From: Scatophagus argus
Lineage: Eukaryota > Chordata > Actinopteri > Scatophagidae
Direction of reading: 5' to 3'
Assembly (NCBI RefSeq): GCF_020382885.2
Contig: NC_058493.1
Span: 27,844,999-27,908,998, forward strand
Length of the DNA: 64,000 nt
Shown here: one piece after another, positions 53,139 through 64,000 of the stretch
How positions within the stretch are numbered: position 1 is the first letter of the stretch
How the letters are laid out: every line of letters starts with the position of its first letter
The notes under the pieces: generated by a model
What the model saw: only the letters and a program-made list of their open reading frames with translations
The model's database searches: none
Told to the model about the DNA's origin: nothing
Translations under genes and position numbers: made by a program

Positions 53139-54300
53139 GACCCTGCAGGATGCTTTTCACTCTGCAGCTTTCACTGCTAAATTAAAACTGGTCCTAACTT
53201 TTAAAAGTATTTATGCTCTTCACTCCTTCTGGCTCCAAAGCATCTAATTCTGACTTCAGAGAGTACCTGAACAGAAAATATACATGAAAAATAGTATAGA
53301 TACCTAGATAGTTGGATGAATTTTTTGAATTTTTAATGTGCTTACTGACATTGTGGGACATTGTTTTTGTTTGTTTATTTGTTTTGTTTTTGTTTTGTTC
53401 AAAGTATGAAGAAAATCGTGGAGGTGTGATGTAAAGAACATGCATCTTCAGCCATACTACAACTGGATTTTGCATATTGCACTGCATTATGTTTTTTTAA
53501 GGGCAGACACACACTCATGATTGAATTTTATATCAATCTTTAGCATGGTCCTCTCTATAGGAGGAAAAATACACAGATTACTGTTTACCGTCAACGTATT
53601 ATGAGGTAAACTTGCCTTTGTATATCTCAGCCCTTTATTTCATTACACCAGCTACCGTAGCACTAAACCTACTACACAGGTTGTGCTACATATCCACAGG
53701 GTGTACTCAGAGCTCATTAAAACAGCTATTGTCCACTGTGGGTGTGGAATAAGCCACAAAATAAGATAACCTTTGAAGGAACGGCCTGATTTCAACACGT
53801 TCCTGAAGTAGACCTCTTTAATTTATTTCATTTCACCCTTGACTCAATGTGGAATATGTTGTGAACGTTGCTGTTATGGCCTGCAGGTCGCTGTTTCTTT
53901 TAACTACGTCCCTGTGTTGTTTTTACGTGTTGTATGTGTCCTAATATGTGAGATTGCTTTTCATGTGAAACTGTTTATGCTGTCATTTTGACCAGGACTC
54001 TCTGAATCTTGTAACTCAATGAGATCTTGGCAGAATAAAAGATAATAAAAATGAATAAATTAACTGACATTACAGTAGCCTATTATGTTTTATTTTATTG
54101 TATTAAATGTTATTTTACACCACTATATTCATATGTTAAATATACTTTATGTCTTTTATGTCATAAATACATTTACTTTTAATACCTTGTGTACAATTAG
54201 CAGATACTTCTTTTATACTTTTAGTTTTTAGTAAGGGGTCTAAATACTTGCTCACCACTACTTATGAGCAATTTCACAGAAAAATGCACTGCAACAATTC
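53139..54300. other. AT-rich intergenic, nothing recognised
   Basis: No coding frame or clear repeat. It includes GTTT-rich sequence near 53355-53400 and AATAAAAG words near 54036-54060. Confidence 0.4.
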
Positions 54301-57300
54301 TATCAGTCAAAAGAATAAGGCCAGGTAATATAACTCCACAGAGTTAGAAAGCCACAGAAACACACACACACACAAACAGGTGTGATTAACTGTGATATTG
54401 GAGCAACAGCTAGTCAAAGATCTGTCTGCAAAGCCTCTAGAGGATTTCCAGGTTTTCATAGGCTTGAAAAACAGTACTCACAAACCAAAGGGTGGTGCAA
54501 ACAAAGGTGTGGCTCCCTGCAGGTAAAAAAAAACGGAGCTCGTGCTATGGTTACTTGACAGACTGAGGAACTTGAGCCCATTGACACAATACGTCAGAGA
54601 AATGGTAGGATCCACTCCAGGATTAACATTTGGGAAAACTGCTGCTCCAGTTTGTCGTAACAGACGACAACAAGTCACACTTAATCGCAACTGAATGCCA
54701 AATCCAGTCATGAATTTTTCAGTGGAGCAATATCCTGTAGCTTTTTCTCTGCTACGCATGTAAAAGGACAAGAAGCCACATCTTGACACAGGACAGCGTC
54801 AACATGCTGAAAAGTGTCTTTGCTAAAGGACGACAATGGTATGTAAGCTTTTTAAATGTAATTTTCTGTAGCCATGAAGCAGTACTGTGAAGAGAGGCAC
54901 TGTTAATGGTCAAGAAAGCATCATAACTGTGCAAATTTTCAAAAAAAACTTTACAAATACAAAGCTACAAACAACAAAGAATTGAAAGCATTACTTGTTA
55001 GACCATTCTTTATTGAGAGCCTGTGCTGATAACGAGTGGTTTTGTGACTAGTGTCAAGCTAGTGTTCATTTGAAAGCAGAAGCACTGATGATAGATTTGC
55101 TTCTTCCCCTCTCAGGCAGGGAAAGGTCTTTGGGAAACGTGCAGACAGCAGAAGAGCATGTAGCTGTTCACGCCGTCGCTGTCTCTTCATCATTCTGGTG
55201 TTGGGAGCAGTTTTGTTTTTTTACAACACTGACATAAAGGAGATGGCGCCTGACTGCAATCCAAACTGCTTGACACGATATAATGCAACAAAATGGTGGC
55301 TTGCATTTAGAAGACAGGAACAAAATGCTTTCTCTCCCCACGTAACTGATTCCAGCATCAGAAAAGCTGAGACCAGCTTGGCTGTCTTCCCTCATACTGA
55401 GACCATGATGTCAACAAACCTCAAAGACACAACTCAAACATCACATCAGATTAGCAACGCTTCAGCGGCGGTACGACAGAAACCTGCATTACGACCAGCA
55501 CCGTCACCGGTTCCTTATAAATCTCCACGACCGTACTTAGTGGAATACCCCTATGACTACCACTTCATTATCAATGAGCCACAGAAATGTGAACAGCAGA
55601 AGCCTTTCCTGGTTCTGATGGTCCCTGTGGCGCCTCACAACAGGAAGGATCGTGACATTGTCCGCAGCACCTGGGGAGGTGAAAGCCCAGTACTGGACAA
55701 AGTGGTGATGCTGTTCTTCCTCCTGGGGCTTCACACTGGAGAGGGAGCGGAGCAGCTCCAAGACCAGCTGCTGCAGGAGAGCAAAGAACATCAAGACCTG
55801 ATCCAGAGCGACTTCCTGGACTGCTACAAGAACCTGACCATCAAGACCATGGTGATGCTGGAGTGGCTGGACTTCCACTGCTCCAGCGCCTCTTATGCCA
55901 TGAAGATCGATTCAGACACGTTTCTAAATGTTCCCAATCTCATCACCATGTTGTTAAATGCTCCAAAGACAAACTACATGACCGGACTTGTGGAGAGAGG
56001 AGCTGTAGTGCACAGAGATCCAAGTTCTAAGTGGTATGTACCTGTGGAGCTTTACCCTCACCCACAGTATCCACGTTACGCTTTGGGTCTGGGTTACGTT
56101 TTGTCTCTCGATCTCCCTAAAAAGCTGGTGGAGGCGTCCAGACACGTTAAACCTCTTTACCTTGAAGATGTTTATTTAGGGTTGTGTATGCAGCACTTGG
56201 GGATCCCCCCCACTGACCCCCCAAAGTGGGGTTACTTTAATGTCTTTCCTGTGGAGTACAGTCGCTGTGCTTACTCCAGACTTATAGCCACAACCACACA
56301 TGAAAACTCTGATCGTTTGAGTGACTGGAAAGACTTTAAGAAGCCAGGCTCATACTGCTGATCAGCTAAAGAAGGACTGAGAGCAAAATATTGACACTTT
56401 GTGTCGTTACCTTTCTCTACTCTCTATCACGTGATACCACAAATTTTGTCACACCTGCCCATAGCAGAATGAGGAAGTCTAAAATCTGCACTCCATCATT
56501 AACTGCGGAGGTGGAGAAGTAAAAGACACAATCAGATATTTTGTAAATGTAGGTTAATCAGTTGGCCTAGAGGTAAATAAACCGGGCATGGCAGGAGCAT
56601 GATACATCACTGAGGAATACCTGCCATTTAAACAACAACGAGTATGTGGCACAGTCCCATTCAGGTTTCACCACAGGTCTTTAGAGTGTTTGACACTTAG
56701 CACTGGCCATTAGAGCAGCGTTTCTCCCCATCTCCCACAACAGACGGGCTAAGACGTGTCACAGAATTCAGGGAAGGTTTTCATTGTTCTGCTTGACAAG
56801 AACGGCTGCAGAAAATGGTTCAAATACTTTGTCATGATTATACCTGAATGGGGCCTTTTTCTCACACTCTTAACTCCAGTCACAGGTGTGCTGATCTGGG
56901 CTTCGTACTGGAGAAACAGTACTTCAGCTCCTCCAAGCTGAGAAGAAGAGGTTAAATCACTTGTCATGTGAAGAACGGCTTTATTGCCAGACCAACATGT
57001 TTGGTCTTGCGTCCTCGCTGCTACTCACACATTATCAGAAATTGTTCCAGAGTCACACATGTAATGCTGGGTGTAAATGTTCGTGCTGGGGGAAATTACA
57101 GACTAGTTTTAGGTGAAATGGAGGCTTTCCACCAAATGTTTGCGAAGATATTTTGGCTACAGATCACCACTTCAAAATAAAATCCACTTCAAAATAAAAT
57201 CCCCATATCTGTAACCCTTTATGATCGGGACGCTAAACACACGCTTAAATAACGACTTGTTACAGAAAAAGTAATCACATCACTTCACATTACGATTATT

Positions 57301-58460
57301 AATCGCAGTAACACTTTGTTGCTTGGACGTTTTGTCAGAAGGACATGGAAAAACTCTAACTAACTGCTGTTGTCAAAGTATATACGGAAGCCCTTACAGA
57401 CTCTTTTAACCATGCCCATCAGAAACAAAGACAAGAGGACTATCAAACCTGTTTCCCAGGTTGAATCGAAGCTGAGGCAGACTGCCAAGTGACGTGAATA
57501 GAAGTCAGAATGAAGTCTTGTCACCCAACTGACAACAGATCATCAGAGAACCGGTTTGATAAAATCAGGTTTATATTTCTGCAACAACTGTTTGAGTTCA
57601 GCTCTCTGCTTGATCAGCTGCATCAGTCTGATATTCCTTTTCTACGAGAAAGGTGACAAAACATTCATTTCCTGATGATCCTTGAACTGATCTCATAAAC
57701 TCATGTTTCTCAGGCTTCATTTGTTTTTCAAGTTGAATTCATCAGTTAAATCATGACTTGTCCATTTGAGTGTATGTTTGACACCCGTGTTATGAAGAGT
57801 TAACTATTATATTTTTGTATATTTTTCACTTACACGGGCAGTTTTTACATGACGTGAAAACCCTCTGCAAGCTGTGTCTTATTAGAAATTAACAAAGGGG
57901 TCTTTCGTCCATGTGGTACAAATGGTATTTGTCTCGTCTCGTCTTGTATCCATGTTGTAATGTCTAAAGCACTTTATAACACTGATAAGAAAGGTGCCGT
58001 ATATATTCAGTTTATTTTTTTATGACTAAAGATGAAGGCTGAATATAAGAGGATTAACTTTTAATAATCTTAATCAGGCATTCAAGATAAAATAACTTCC
58101 AACACACAGTGTTTTTACATCATACCTGTCAACAGATATTTGTTGTAAACTGTTGTATCCTGGAATTTGAAACACTCAGACCTTCTGCATTTTGTGATCA
58201 CAACTGATGCCACAGAAATCAGTTCATCTCGTGTATCAAAATCATGAAAATTAATTTTTCTTGCTCTTATTAGCTGATTTTCCAGACAATTTGTAATGAA
58301 TGAGACAAATATAATAATGAAAGCTTCGGTGCTGTGAAGAGAATGTGCTGAGTGTCCCATGTCTTTCCTCCTTTTGTCATGCAGAGACACCATGTGGACG
58401 TTTTGTACACTGTGACTGAATAATGTCACAAAACCTCACAGTGTTTTGTTTAGGTATTCA
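54300..58460. repeat. Tandem duplication unit 2 (b3galt copy B and flanks)
   Basis: Counterpart of the unit at 44400-48820. Shared upstream words, exon 1 with its GTATGTAAGC donor, exon 2 and the GATCAGCTAAAGAA run after the stop are all recognisable. A downstream block at 58323-58460 matches 48650-48820. Edges are approximate, and the Rex1 fragment and SINE head of unit 1 are absent. Confidence 0.6.
54804..56361 (+). CDS. Beta-1,3-galactosyltransferase 2-like (GT31), copy B, 426 aa
   Basis: Tandem paralogue of the gene at 45050-46525, with the same two-exon build: 54804-54838 and 55116-56361, joined in phase 2 (MLKSVFAKGRQ|W). A basic patch (SRRRC) precedes a signal anchor (LFIILVLGAVLFFY), then a Ser/Thr/Pro-rich stem and a GT31 catalytic domain. 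The domain has KPFLVLMVPV, RSTWGGES, DSDTF and EDVYLG and ends KKPGSYC. From about residue 147 to the stop it differs from copy A by only about fourteen bases by eye. The exon 1, anchor and stem parts differ much more and include small indels. Catalytic motifs are intact, so both copies look functional. Transferred sugar and acceptor are not predictable from sequence alone. Confidence 0.9.
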
Positions 58461-58670
58461 CAAACCCCCCCTTTGCCAGTGTCAAAATCTGTAAATAAAT
58501 TTTGTGTTATATTTTATGTTATCTGTTCTGCCATTGATTATTTCCCAGTGAAGGTATATCTAAGATGTTTGTCACACACATACACACAATATATTTGTAA
58601 CCCATATGAAATGGTTACTACTGAGCCATTGAGCCACTTAATGTGAATAATATTAAAGCCTGGTGCATGT
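56362..58670. other. Intergenic between b3galt copy B and the Gypsy LTR
   Basis: Includes the 3' UTR of copy B and the downstream flank shared with unit 1. No other coding frame was recognised. A TCTCGTCTCGTCTTG run lies near 57932. Confidence 0.45.
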
Positions 58671-59313
58671 TGTAGCCTAGTTTGACTTCAGGGTGGCGCA
58701 TGCGCATTATATTCAGCCGTTGTATCTACTGCGTCAGTCTGACATTCCAGTTGAAATTGGAAAGGAAACAAGAGTACGGTCCGATTGGTTTTTTTATTGA
58801 CCCAGAACTGATTCTGAACCGTGCGGTTCAGTGGCGAGCCATCCGAGAAAGAAGACTGTGGACAGACCTACCCACCGGTGTGGCCAGCCGGCGAGCAAGG
58901 ATTTGCCTACAGAGTTGAACTGACTGACTGTGACTGACTAGACAACCAGGAAACCAGATAAGATACCAGATACCAAATACCAAATAGAAGTTTGTGCATA
59001 TTGAGAGACATTGATTCATACATCAAGAATTTTCATATACACACGTTCACGCACACATACACACACACACATACGTATTTTTTATTTATTTTGTTTTGGG
59101 GAAGAGCTCTTTTTGGGTGGTTTATTTTTTATATTATTGTGTTGCACGTTTTAGTGCCCTGAACTAGAGAAAATAAAATTGTCACCTGTTTCAACTGTAC
59201 CCAACTCTAGTCTTTCAAGATTTATAATAACCATATACCAGCTCCTCGAACCTAGCGGATGTAGTACCATATTATTCATATTATTTATTAATTTAAAGAG
59301 CAATAGTGCTACA
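58671..59313 (+). mobile_element. 5' LTR of a Ty3/Gypsy retrotransposon (643 bp)
   Basis: Begins TGTAGC and ends GCTACA, exact 6-bp inverted ends of TG...CA type. A poly(A) signal AATAAA lies at 59172-59177. It is followed after seven bases by a tRNA primer-binding site. The partner 3' LTR and target duplication lie beyond the window, so LTR length was set from the inverted ends only. Confidence 0.75.
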
Positions 59314-59320
59314 TGAAACT

Positions 59321-59338
59321 TGGCGAGCCAGCCAGGAG
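59321..59338 (+). other. Primer-binding site complementary to tRNA-Arg
   Basis: The 18 bases TGGCGAGCCAGCCAGGAG are the reverse complement of the 3' end (including CCA) of vertebrate tRNA-Arg(ACG) as I recall it. The site sits seven bases after the LTR end, as expected for minus-strand priming. Confidence 0.7.
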
Positions 59339-59416
59339 AGTTGGTTGATCTAAAATTGAACAGCTTGACATTTTTATTGTTCTAATTTTTTTAATTTTAA
59401 GGTAATCTATTTACAA

Positions 59417-61072
59417 ATGGTCCTTTGTAACACTGCACCGCTTAACATGTATGTAGTTAAGGCTGAGAACATCAAAGTTCCTAATGCAGTTCTAGTTAGT
59501 GGTCTAACTGGCAAAAGTATGATGAAGTATTCCAGTATTTACAGCAGTACGGTAAGATTGAAAGAACTATTGAGGTACATAGCACTGCAGCTAAGTTCCA
59601 AGACTCATCCATAGTAGAATTTAGTTCGGGTGAACCCATAGAGTTTTTAAAGGATATCTTACCATGTATTAGGCCTACTAGTGATCCGGTGGTTACATAT
59701 CACATTCAGCTTCTGTCTGATCTATATACTGCCGATCGAGGGTCTTCATTAACCCAGACATATCTAACTGAACTGCAGAATGTTGCCAAACTTAGTGGGA
59801 CAGACTTTGAAAAAGTCTTATTAGATGAATTAGCTAGAATTTAAAAATCTACCCAGACACAGTTAACCGAACCAGACACATTAAAATTAAATGAAGAGAT
59901 TCTGCCCATTAATGGGTTTGATCCAGCACTTAATGCTAGTGTTAGGGCCCGCCCCTTCAAGCATGTCACATCCTCACCTGACTCAGGCACACAGGCATTC
60001 TCTTTGCCTCAAAACATACCCCTATACATAGCCCCTGATTCCTTGACCCTCCCCTGAAGTGCAAAAAGTAGTGGTTTAGCATGTCATTAGAAGTGCTGAT
60101 GTGTCACCTCAGTATCATGGAAACACCAGAATCAAACCCCTCTCGGGGAGGATACCATGCCCAAATGCAGAGTCTGACTATGAGACATGGTGCAGCAATG
60201 TAGAGTTCCAGCTTGGAGACCCCACTGTGTCTGACAAGCACACCACCCGGAAAATCATCGAGAGCCTCCTCCCACCTGCTGCCAACATCTAACATCTAGG
60301 TCCTAGTTCCACCCCTCATGAGTATCTTGTCATGCTCGATTCAGCATATGGTATTGTTGAAGATGGAGATGAACCCTTTGCCAAGTTTCTAACCACCAAC
60401 CAGGACTCTGGTGAGAAGCCATCCGCCTACGTGCAGCGCTTGCAAGCAATACTGAGTAAAGTAGTCAAGAGAGGTGGCCTAGTTGCTAGTGAAACAGATA
60501 GCCAGCTGCCCAAACAATTTTGCCAGGGCTGCTGGGACAATGCTCTGATAACCAGTCTCCAGCTAGAGCAAAAGAAAATTAAGCCGCCTTCCTTCTCTGA
60601 GCTGCTCCTCCTGCTACGTACTGAGGAGGACTGCCAAGCTGCTAAATCCAGCCGGATGAGACAGCACTTGGGCCTCAAAGTGAAAGCACAGTTGCACTCT
60701 ATCACATCAAATGAACATGTCCCTGACATCAGTGCTGTAGCATCGGCAAGTGAGGCGTACCCCAGTCAGACTCAAAAGCTTGAAAAGCAGATGGAAGCGC
60801 AACAAGCGCAGATAGCCTCTTTAAAAGCAGCCTTGACCTCAAAGCAAGGCCAGTCTAAGAAGAAACCAAAGTCCCAAACCAAACTCTCCACTGAGGACGA
60901 TCAACCAAGCTCTGCGGAGTTCAACCACAAAAGGAAACCACGACCATGGTATTGCTTCAGATGTGGTGAGAACGGCCATATCAAGCCATCTTGCACTAGT
61001 GAGCCAAATCCTGAACTGGTTGAGCAGAAAAACAAAGTGCTGAAACAAAAGCAGGCAGCTTGGGAAATTTAA
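59417..61072 (+). pseudogene. Interrupted gag of the Gypsy element (PNMA/ZCCHC-like)
   Basis: The first Met is at 59417. The frame breaks near 59518 and again near 60050, with stops at about 59842 and 60054. From 60101 to 61072 one frame continues with a single in-frame TAA at 60290-60292. The C-terminal part contains a capsid-like helical region, a coiled-coil stretch (QKLEKQMEAQQAQIASLKAA) and a zinc knuckle CFRCGENGHIKPSC (CX2CX4HX4C). The N-terminal part (PNAVLVSGL) recalls PNMA and ZCCHC12/18 family proteins, which derive from Gypsy gag. It is not expected to make an intact protein. Confidence 0.8.
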
Positions 61073-61076
61073 ACTA

Positions 61077-64000
61077 GTGTCAGTTCCTGTTGAGGGACTA
61101 TCAGGAGCTGTAAATGATAAATGTCCCAAACCAAGAACTAGAGCATCCATCCATTCCCACACTGCAGACACTCAGACTAGATTTCCTCAGAGACTTGTAG
61201 GACAGAAATGTGTAGCTAATGTTATTGTGTCAGGAATTGATTGTAATTGCCTTCTCGACTCAGGGTCTCAGGTTACTACAGTATCAAGCTCTTTCTACAA
61301 CAAACATCTCTCAGAACTTCCCATCCAACCCCTCACAACCTTAGATGTTGAGGGTGCAAATGGTCAGAATGTCCCGTACTTAGGCTATGTTCCCGTTAGT
61401 CTTAAGTTCCCAAAAGAATTTGTTGAAAAAGAACCTGAAATCTCTGCCTTAGCTTTAGTTGTTCCAGACATCCGAAGTAATATTGACTCACCTGTACTTA
61501 TTGGGACAAATGCACTTGACATTCTGTATAAAGAGCATTGCAGTAACAAAAATCCAAACGAACTGTCTTCCATCTATGGTTATAGACAAATTGTCCGTGT
61601 ACTTGAGATCAGAAATAAAGAGAATTCTTCAGGAATGATAGGTTTAACAACTCTCAAAGACAACGTGCAGCAAGTTATCCCTGCTCAAGAGAGAGCCTGC
61701 CTTGAAGGATTTATGAGAGCCCACACCACATGTCAGTATGCTGTAACTGACCAACCAGAATCATCCACCTTGCCTGGAGGTATCTTTGTAGAGCGTTGTC
61801 TTGTCACCCTGCAGAAGCAGCAACCCTACAAACTATCTGTGTGGGTCAGGAATGAGAATGAGCACGCTGTGAAACTCCCTTCCAACTGTGTCATCACTGA
61901 GCTGCCCACCAGACTCCAACAAAGGCACAGAGACCGCAGCATGTTGCGCAATCTCTCCAGACACAGGAAAGGAATCTACCAAAAGAGGACTCACCTTTGA
62001 CTTCCATGATTCCCCCCTTCTGCAGGAATGGAAGGACAGAATAACAAAGAGCCTCAATGACTACAGTGATGTGTTTGCCCAAAGCGACCTGGAATTTGGA
62101 CCAAAGTGAAACATCATATAAACCTGAAAGATGACACACCATTCAAGCAAAGATCCAGACCAATCCACCCAAACGACTACGAGGCAGTGAGAAAACACCT
62201 TCAGACCCTCGTTGATGCGGGAGTGATCCGTGAATCAGAGTCGCCATACACTTCACCCATCGTCGTTGTGAAGAAGAAAAATGGGGAGGTCCATCTTTGC
62301 ATTGACTACCGTAAGCTCAACATGCTTACCATCAAAGACGCTTATGCACTTCCCAATCTGGAGGAAGCCTTCTCAGCCCTTGCTGGATCAAAATGGTTTT
62401 CCGTGATGGATCTAAAATCCGGATATTACCAGATTGAGATGGAGGAACGTGATAAGCCCAAGACTGCTTTCGTCTGCCCTTTGGGGTTCTACGAGTTCAA
62501 CCGCATGCCACAAGGCATAACTAACACACCTAGCACTTTCCAACGTCTTATGGAGAAGGTGATGGGCAGCATCAATCTGAAGGAAGTGTTGGTGTTTCTT
62601 GATGACATCATTGTGTTTTCAAGCACACTGTAAGACCATGAGACCAGGCTGAAGCACGTCCTCCAGCAACTGAGAGAAAATGGACTATCTCCCAAGAAAT
62701 GCCACTTCTTCCAAAGGTCAGTGCGCTATTTAGGCCACATTGTGTCAAGTAGAGGAGTCGAGACCGACCCTGACAAAGTCAGTGCCCTCCGCACCTGGCC
62801 AAGACCGCAGACCCTCAGTGAGCTCAAGTCCTTCCTTGGGTTCGCAGGGTATTACCGCCGCTTCATCCGAGACTATTCAAAAATAGTCCTAAATGACCTC
62901 ACCGGGGGTTACCCACCTCACAAGAAGGGCAAGAAAGCCTCTGGTCGGGGAGAGTACTACAACCCCAAAGAACCATTTAATGAGCGGTGGACGACTCCAT
63001 GCCAAACAGCTTTTGAGACAATCATAGAGAGACTCACCTCTGCACCTGTCCTTGACTTTGATGGCATCAACATTGATCCAAAATGCCCATATGTTCTCCA
63101 CACAGATGCAAGCACTTCAGGCCTAGGGGCTGCCCTATACCAGGAACAAGAAGGGGAGATGAGAGTCATCGCTTATGCAAGCAGGGGGCTTTCATCAAAT
63201 GAAAAGAGATATCAAGCCCATAAACTAGAATTTCTGGCTCTGAAGTGGTCCGTTGTGGAGAAATTCCAAGACTACCTCTATGGAAATCCATTCACAGTTA
63301 TAACTGATAACAATCCACTGACGTACATCTTGAAGTCTGCTAAACTGGATGCTGCCAGCTACCGTTGGCTAGCCGCTCTCTCCACCTTTGATTTCAACAT
63401 AAAGTACCGAGCTGGGAAGAGCAACCAGGATGCAGCTGGTCTTTCCAGATGGCCTCATGATCCGCTGGCTGATGATGATACGTCATTGGAGGAGAGAGAA
63501 CGGATCAAACAGTTCACTTCACACTATCTTTCGTTATCTTCCAACCAACAAGGCCTACTGACTGACACACTGTTTTGTGTCAACACCATCTCCTATCTGA
63601 AAGTGATGACAACTTACCTTCCATCACCCTGGTAGAATCCCTGGCTCTTCACCCTGATGCAGTACCTGATGTCTTTGGAGAAGAAAAATCCCTGGGCTGT
63701 TACAGCTTACCTTCATACAGTCAAGTGGAACTCCAACAGCATCAGAGGTCCGACCCAGTGGCCATGGTCATCACGGTCTTGGAGACTGGAGATGAAGCCA
63801 ACCCCGACCTTGTTCCTGACTCTCCAGAACTCAAGTTAATGTTGAAGGAATGGAAAAGGTTGGAATTGAGAGATGGTCTTCTCAACCGAACTCGTCAATC
63901 AGACAACAGCACCACTTACCAGTTCGTGGCTCCTAAGTCTTTGAGACCCGCCATTCTGCATGACGATATGGGGCATATGGGTTTGGAACGAACTCTCGAC
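61077..64000 (+). pseudogene. Interrupted pol of the Gypsy element (PR-RT-RH-IN start)
   Basis: Protease: the DSGSQVTTV active site follows near 61258. RT: YTSPIVVVKKKNG, FSVMDLKSGYYQIEM, the MPQGITNTPSTFQ block and the catalytic VFLDDIIVFS (near 62590). RNase H: HTDASTSGLGAALYQ and the TDNNPLTYIL block. The integrase zinc-binding region begins at HDDMGHMGLERTL, where the window ends. Defects seen: two compensating frame changes between about 61970 and 62106, an in-frame TAA at 62631-62633, and a frame change near 63600. Catalytic residues of RT and protease are still present, so decay is fairly recent. Confidence 0.88.

Larger units (their letters stand above)
58671..64000 (+). mobile_element. 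Ty3/Gypsy LTR retrotransposon, 5' part, disabled
   Basis: Order from the left: LTR, primer-binding site, gag with PNMA-like sequence and a CCHC knuckle, aspartic protease, reverse transcriptase, RNase H and the first part of integrase. This gag-PR-RT-RH-IN order defines Ty3/Gypsy. Several stops and frameshifts interrupt gag and pol. The element continues past 64000. Confidence 0.92.

Noticed and set aside
53029..53247. Open frame rich in Ser-Ile-Tyr-Leu repeats
   Set aside because: It is the translation of the TATC microsatellite, with no other protein feature.

Overview
The window reads as a teleost (probably percomorph) nuclear chromosome. It has split genes with GT-AG introns, CpG-rich upstream regions, many CA/GT microsatellites, and a typical fish set of dispersed repeats: L2/CR1- and Rex1-type LINEs, a tRNA-derived SINE with an ATGG tail, a Tc1-like remnant, a solo LTR and a Ty3/Gypsy element. 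No bacterial, organellar or CRISPR-like features were seen. All exon limits below were read by eye from splice sites, and the reading phase was summed across each gene.

Layout. (1) 1.9-13.6 kb, plus strand: a five-exon junctophilin, jph3-like, 871 aa. Its divergent region carries an in-frame 30-bp coding minisatellite. Its 7-kb first intron holds a LINE with a long open reverse-transcriptase frame. (2) 18.0-22.9 kb, plus: znf319, with a single coding exon (588 aa) behind a probable non-coding exon. (3) 25.3-32.0 kb, plus: csnk2a2, the alpha-prime catalytic subunit of casein kinase 2, 11 coding exons, exactly 350 aa. (4) 34.8-41.6 kb, minus: matcap1/kiaa0895l, a microtubule-associated tyrosine carboxypeptidase, 6 coding exons, 530 aa. 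Human orthologues of all four lie on 16q, so this is a conserved linkage block. (5) 44.3-58.5 kb: a tandem duplication carrying two GT31 beta-1,3-galactosyltransferase genes (422 and 426 aa). Their catalytic halves are nearly identical and their stems are clearly more diverged. A solo LTR sits just before the first unit, and LINE and SINE insertions lie within and between the units. (6) 58.7-64.0 kb, plus: the 5' part of a disabled Ty3/Gypsy retrotransposon (5' LTR, tRNA-Arg primer site, PNMA-like gag, protease, RT, RNase H, start of integrase). It is cut by the window end.

The genes do not form one pathway. Junctophilin tethers ER to plasma membrane, CK2 alpha-prime is a constitutive Ser/Thr kinase, Matcap1 removes the C-terminal tyrosine of alpha-tubulin, Znf319 is a nuclear multi-zinc-finger protein, and the GT31 pair are Golgi glycosyltransferases. 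I found no convincing wholly new system. The observations most worth checking are the junctophilin coding minisatellite, the mosaic identity of the glycosyltransferase pair, and the Gypsy element with a PNMA-like gag.
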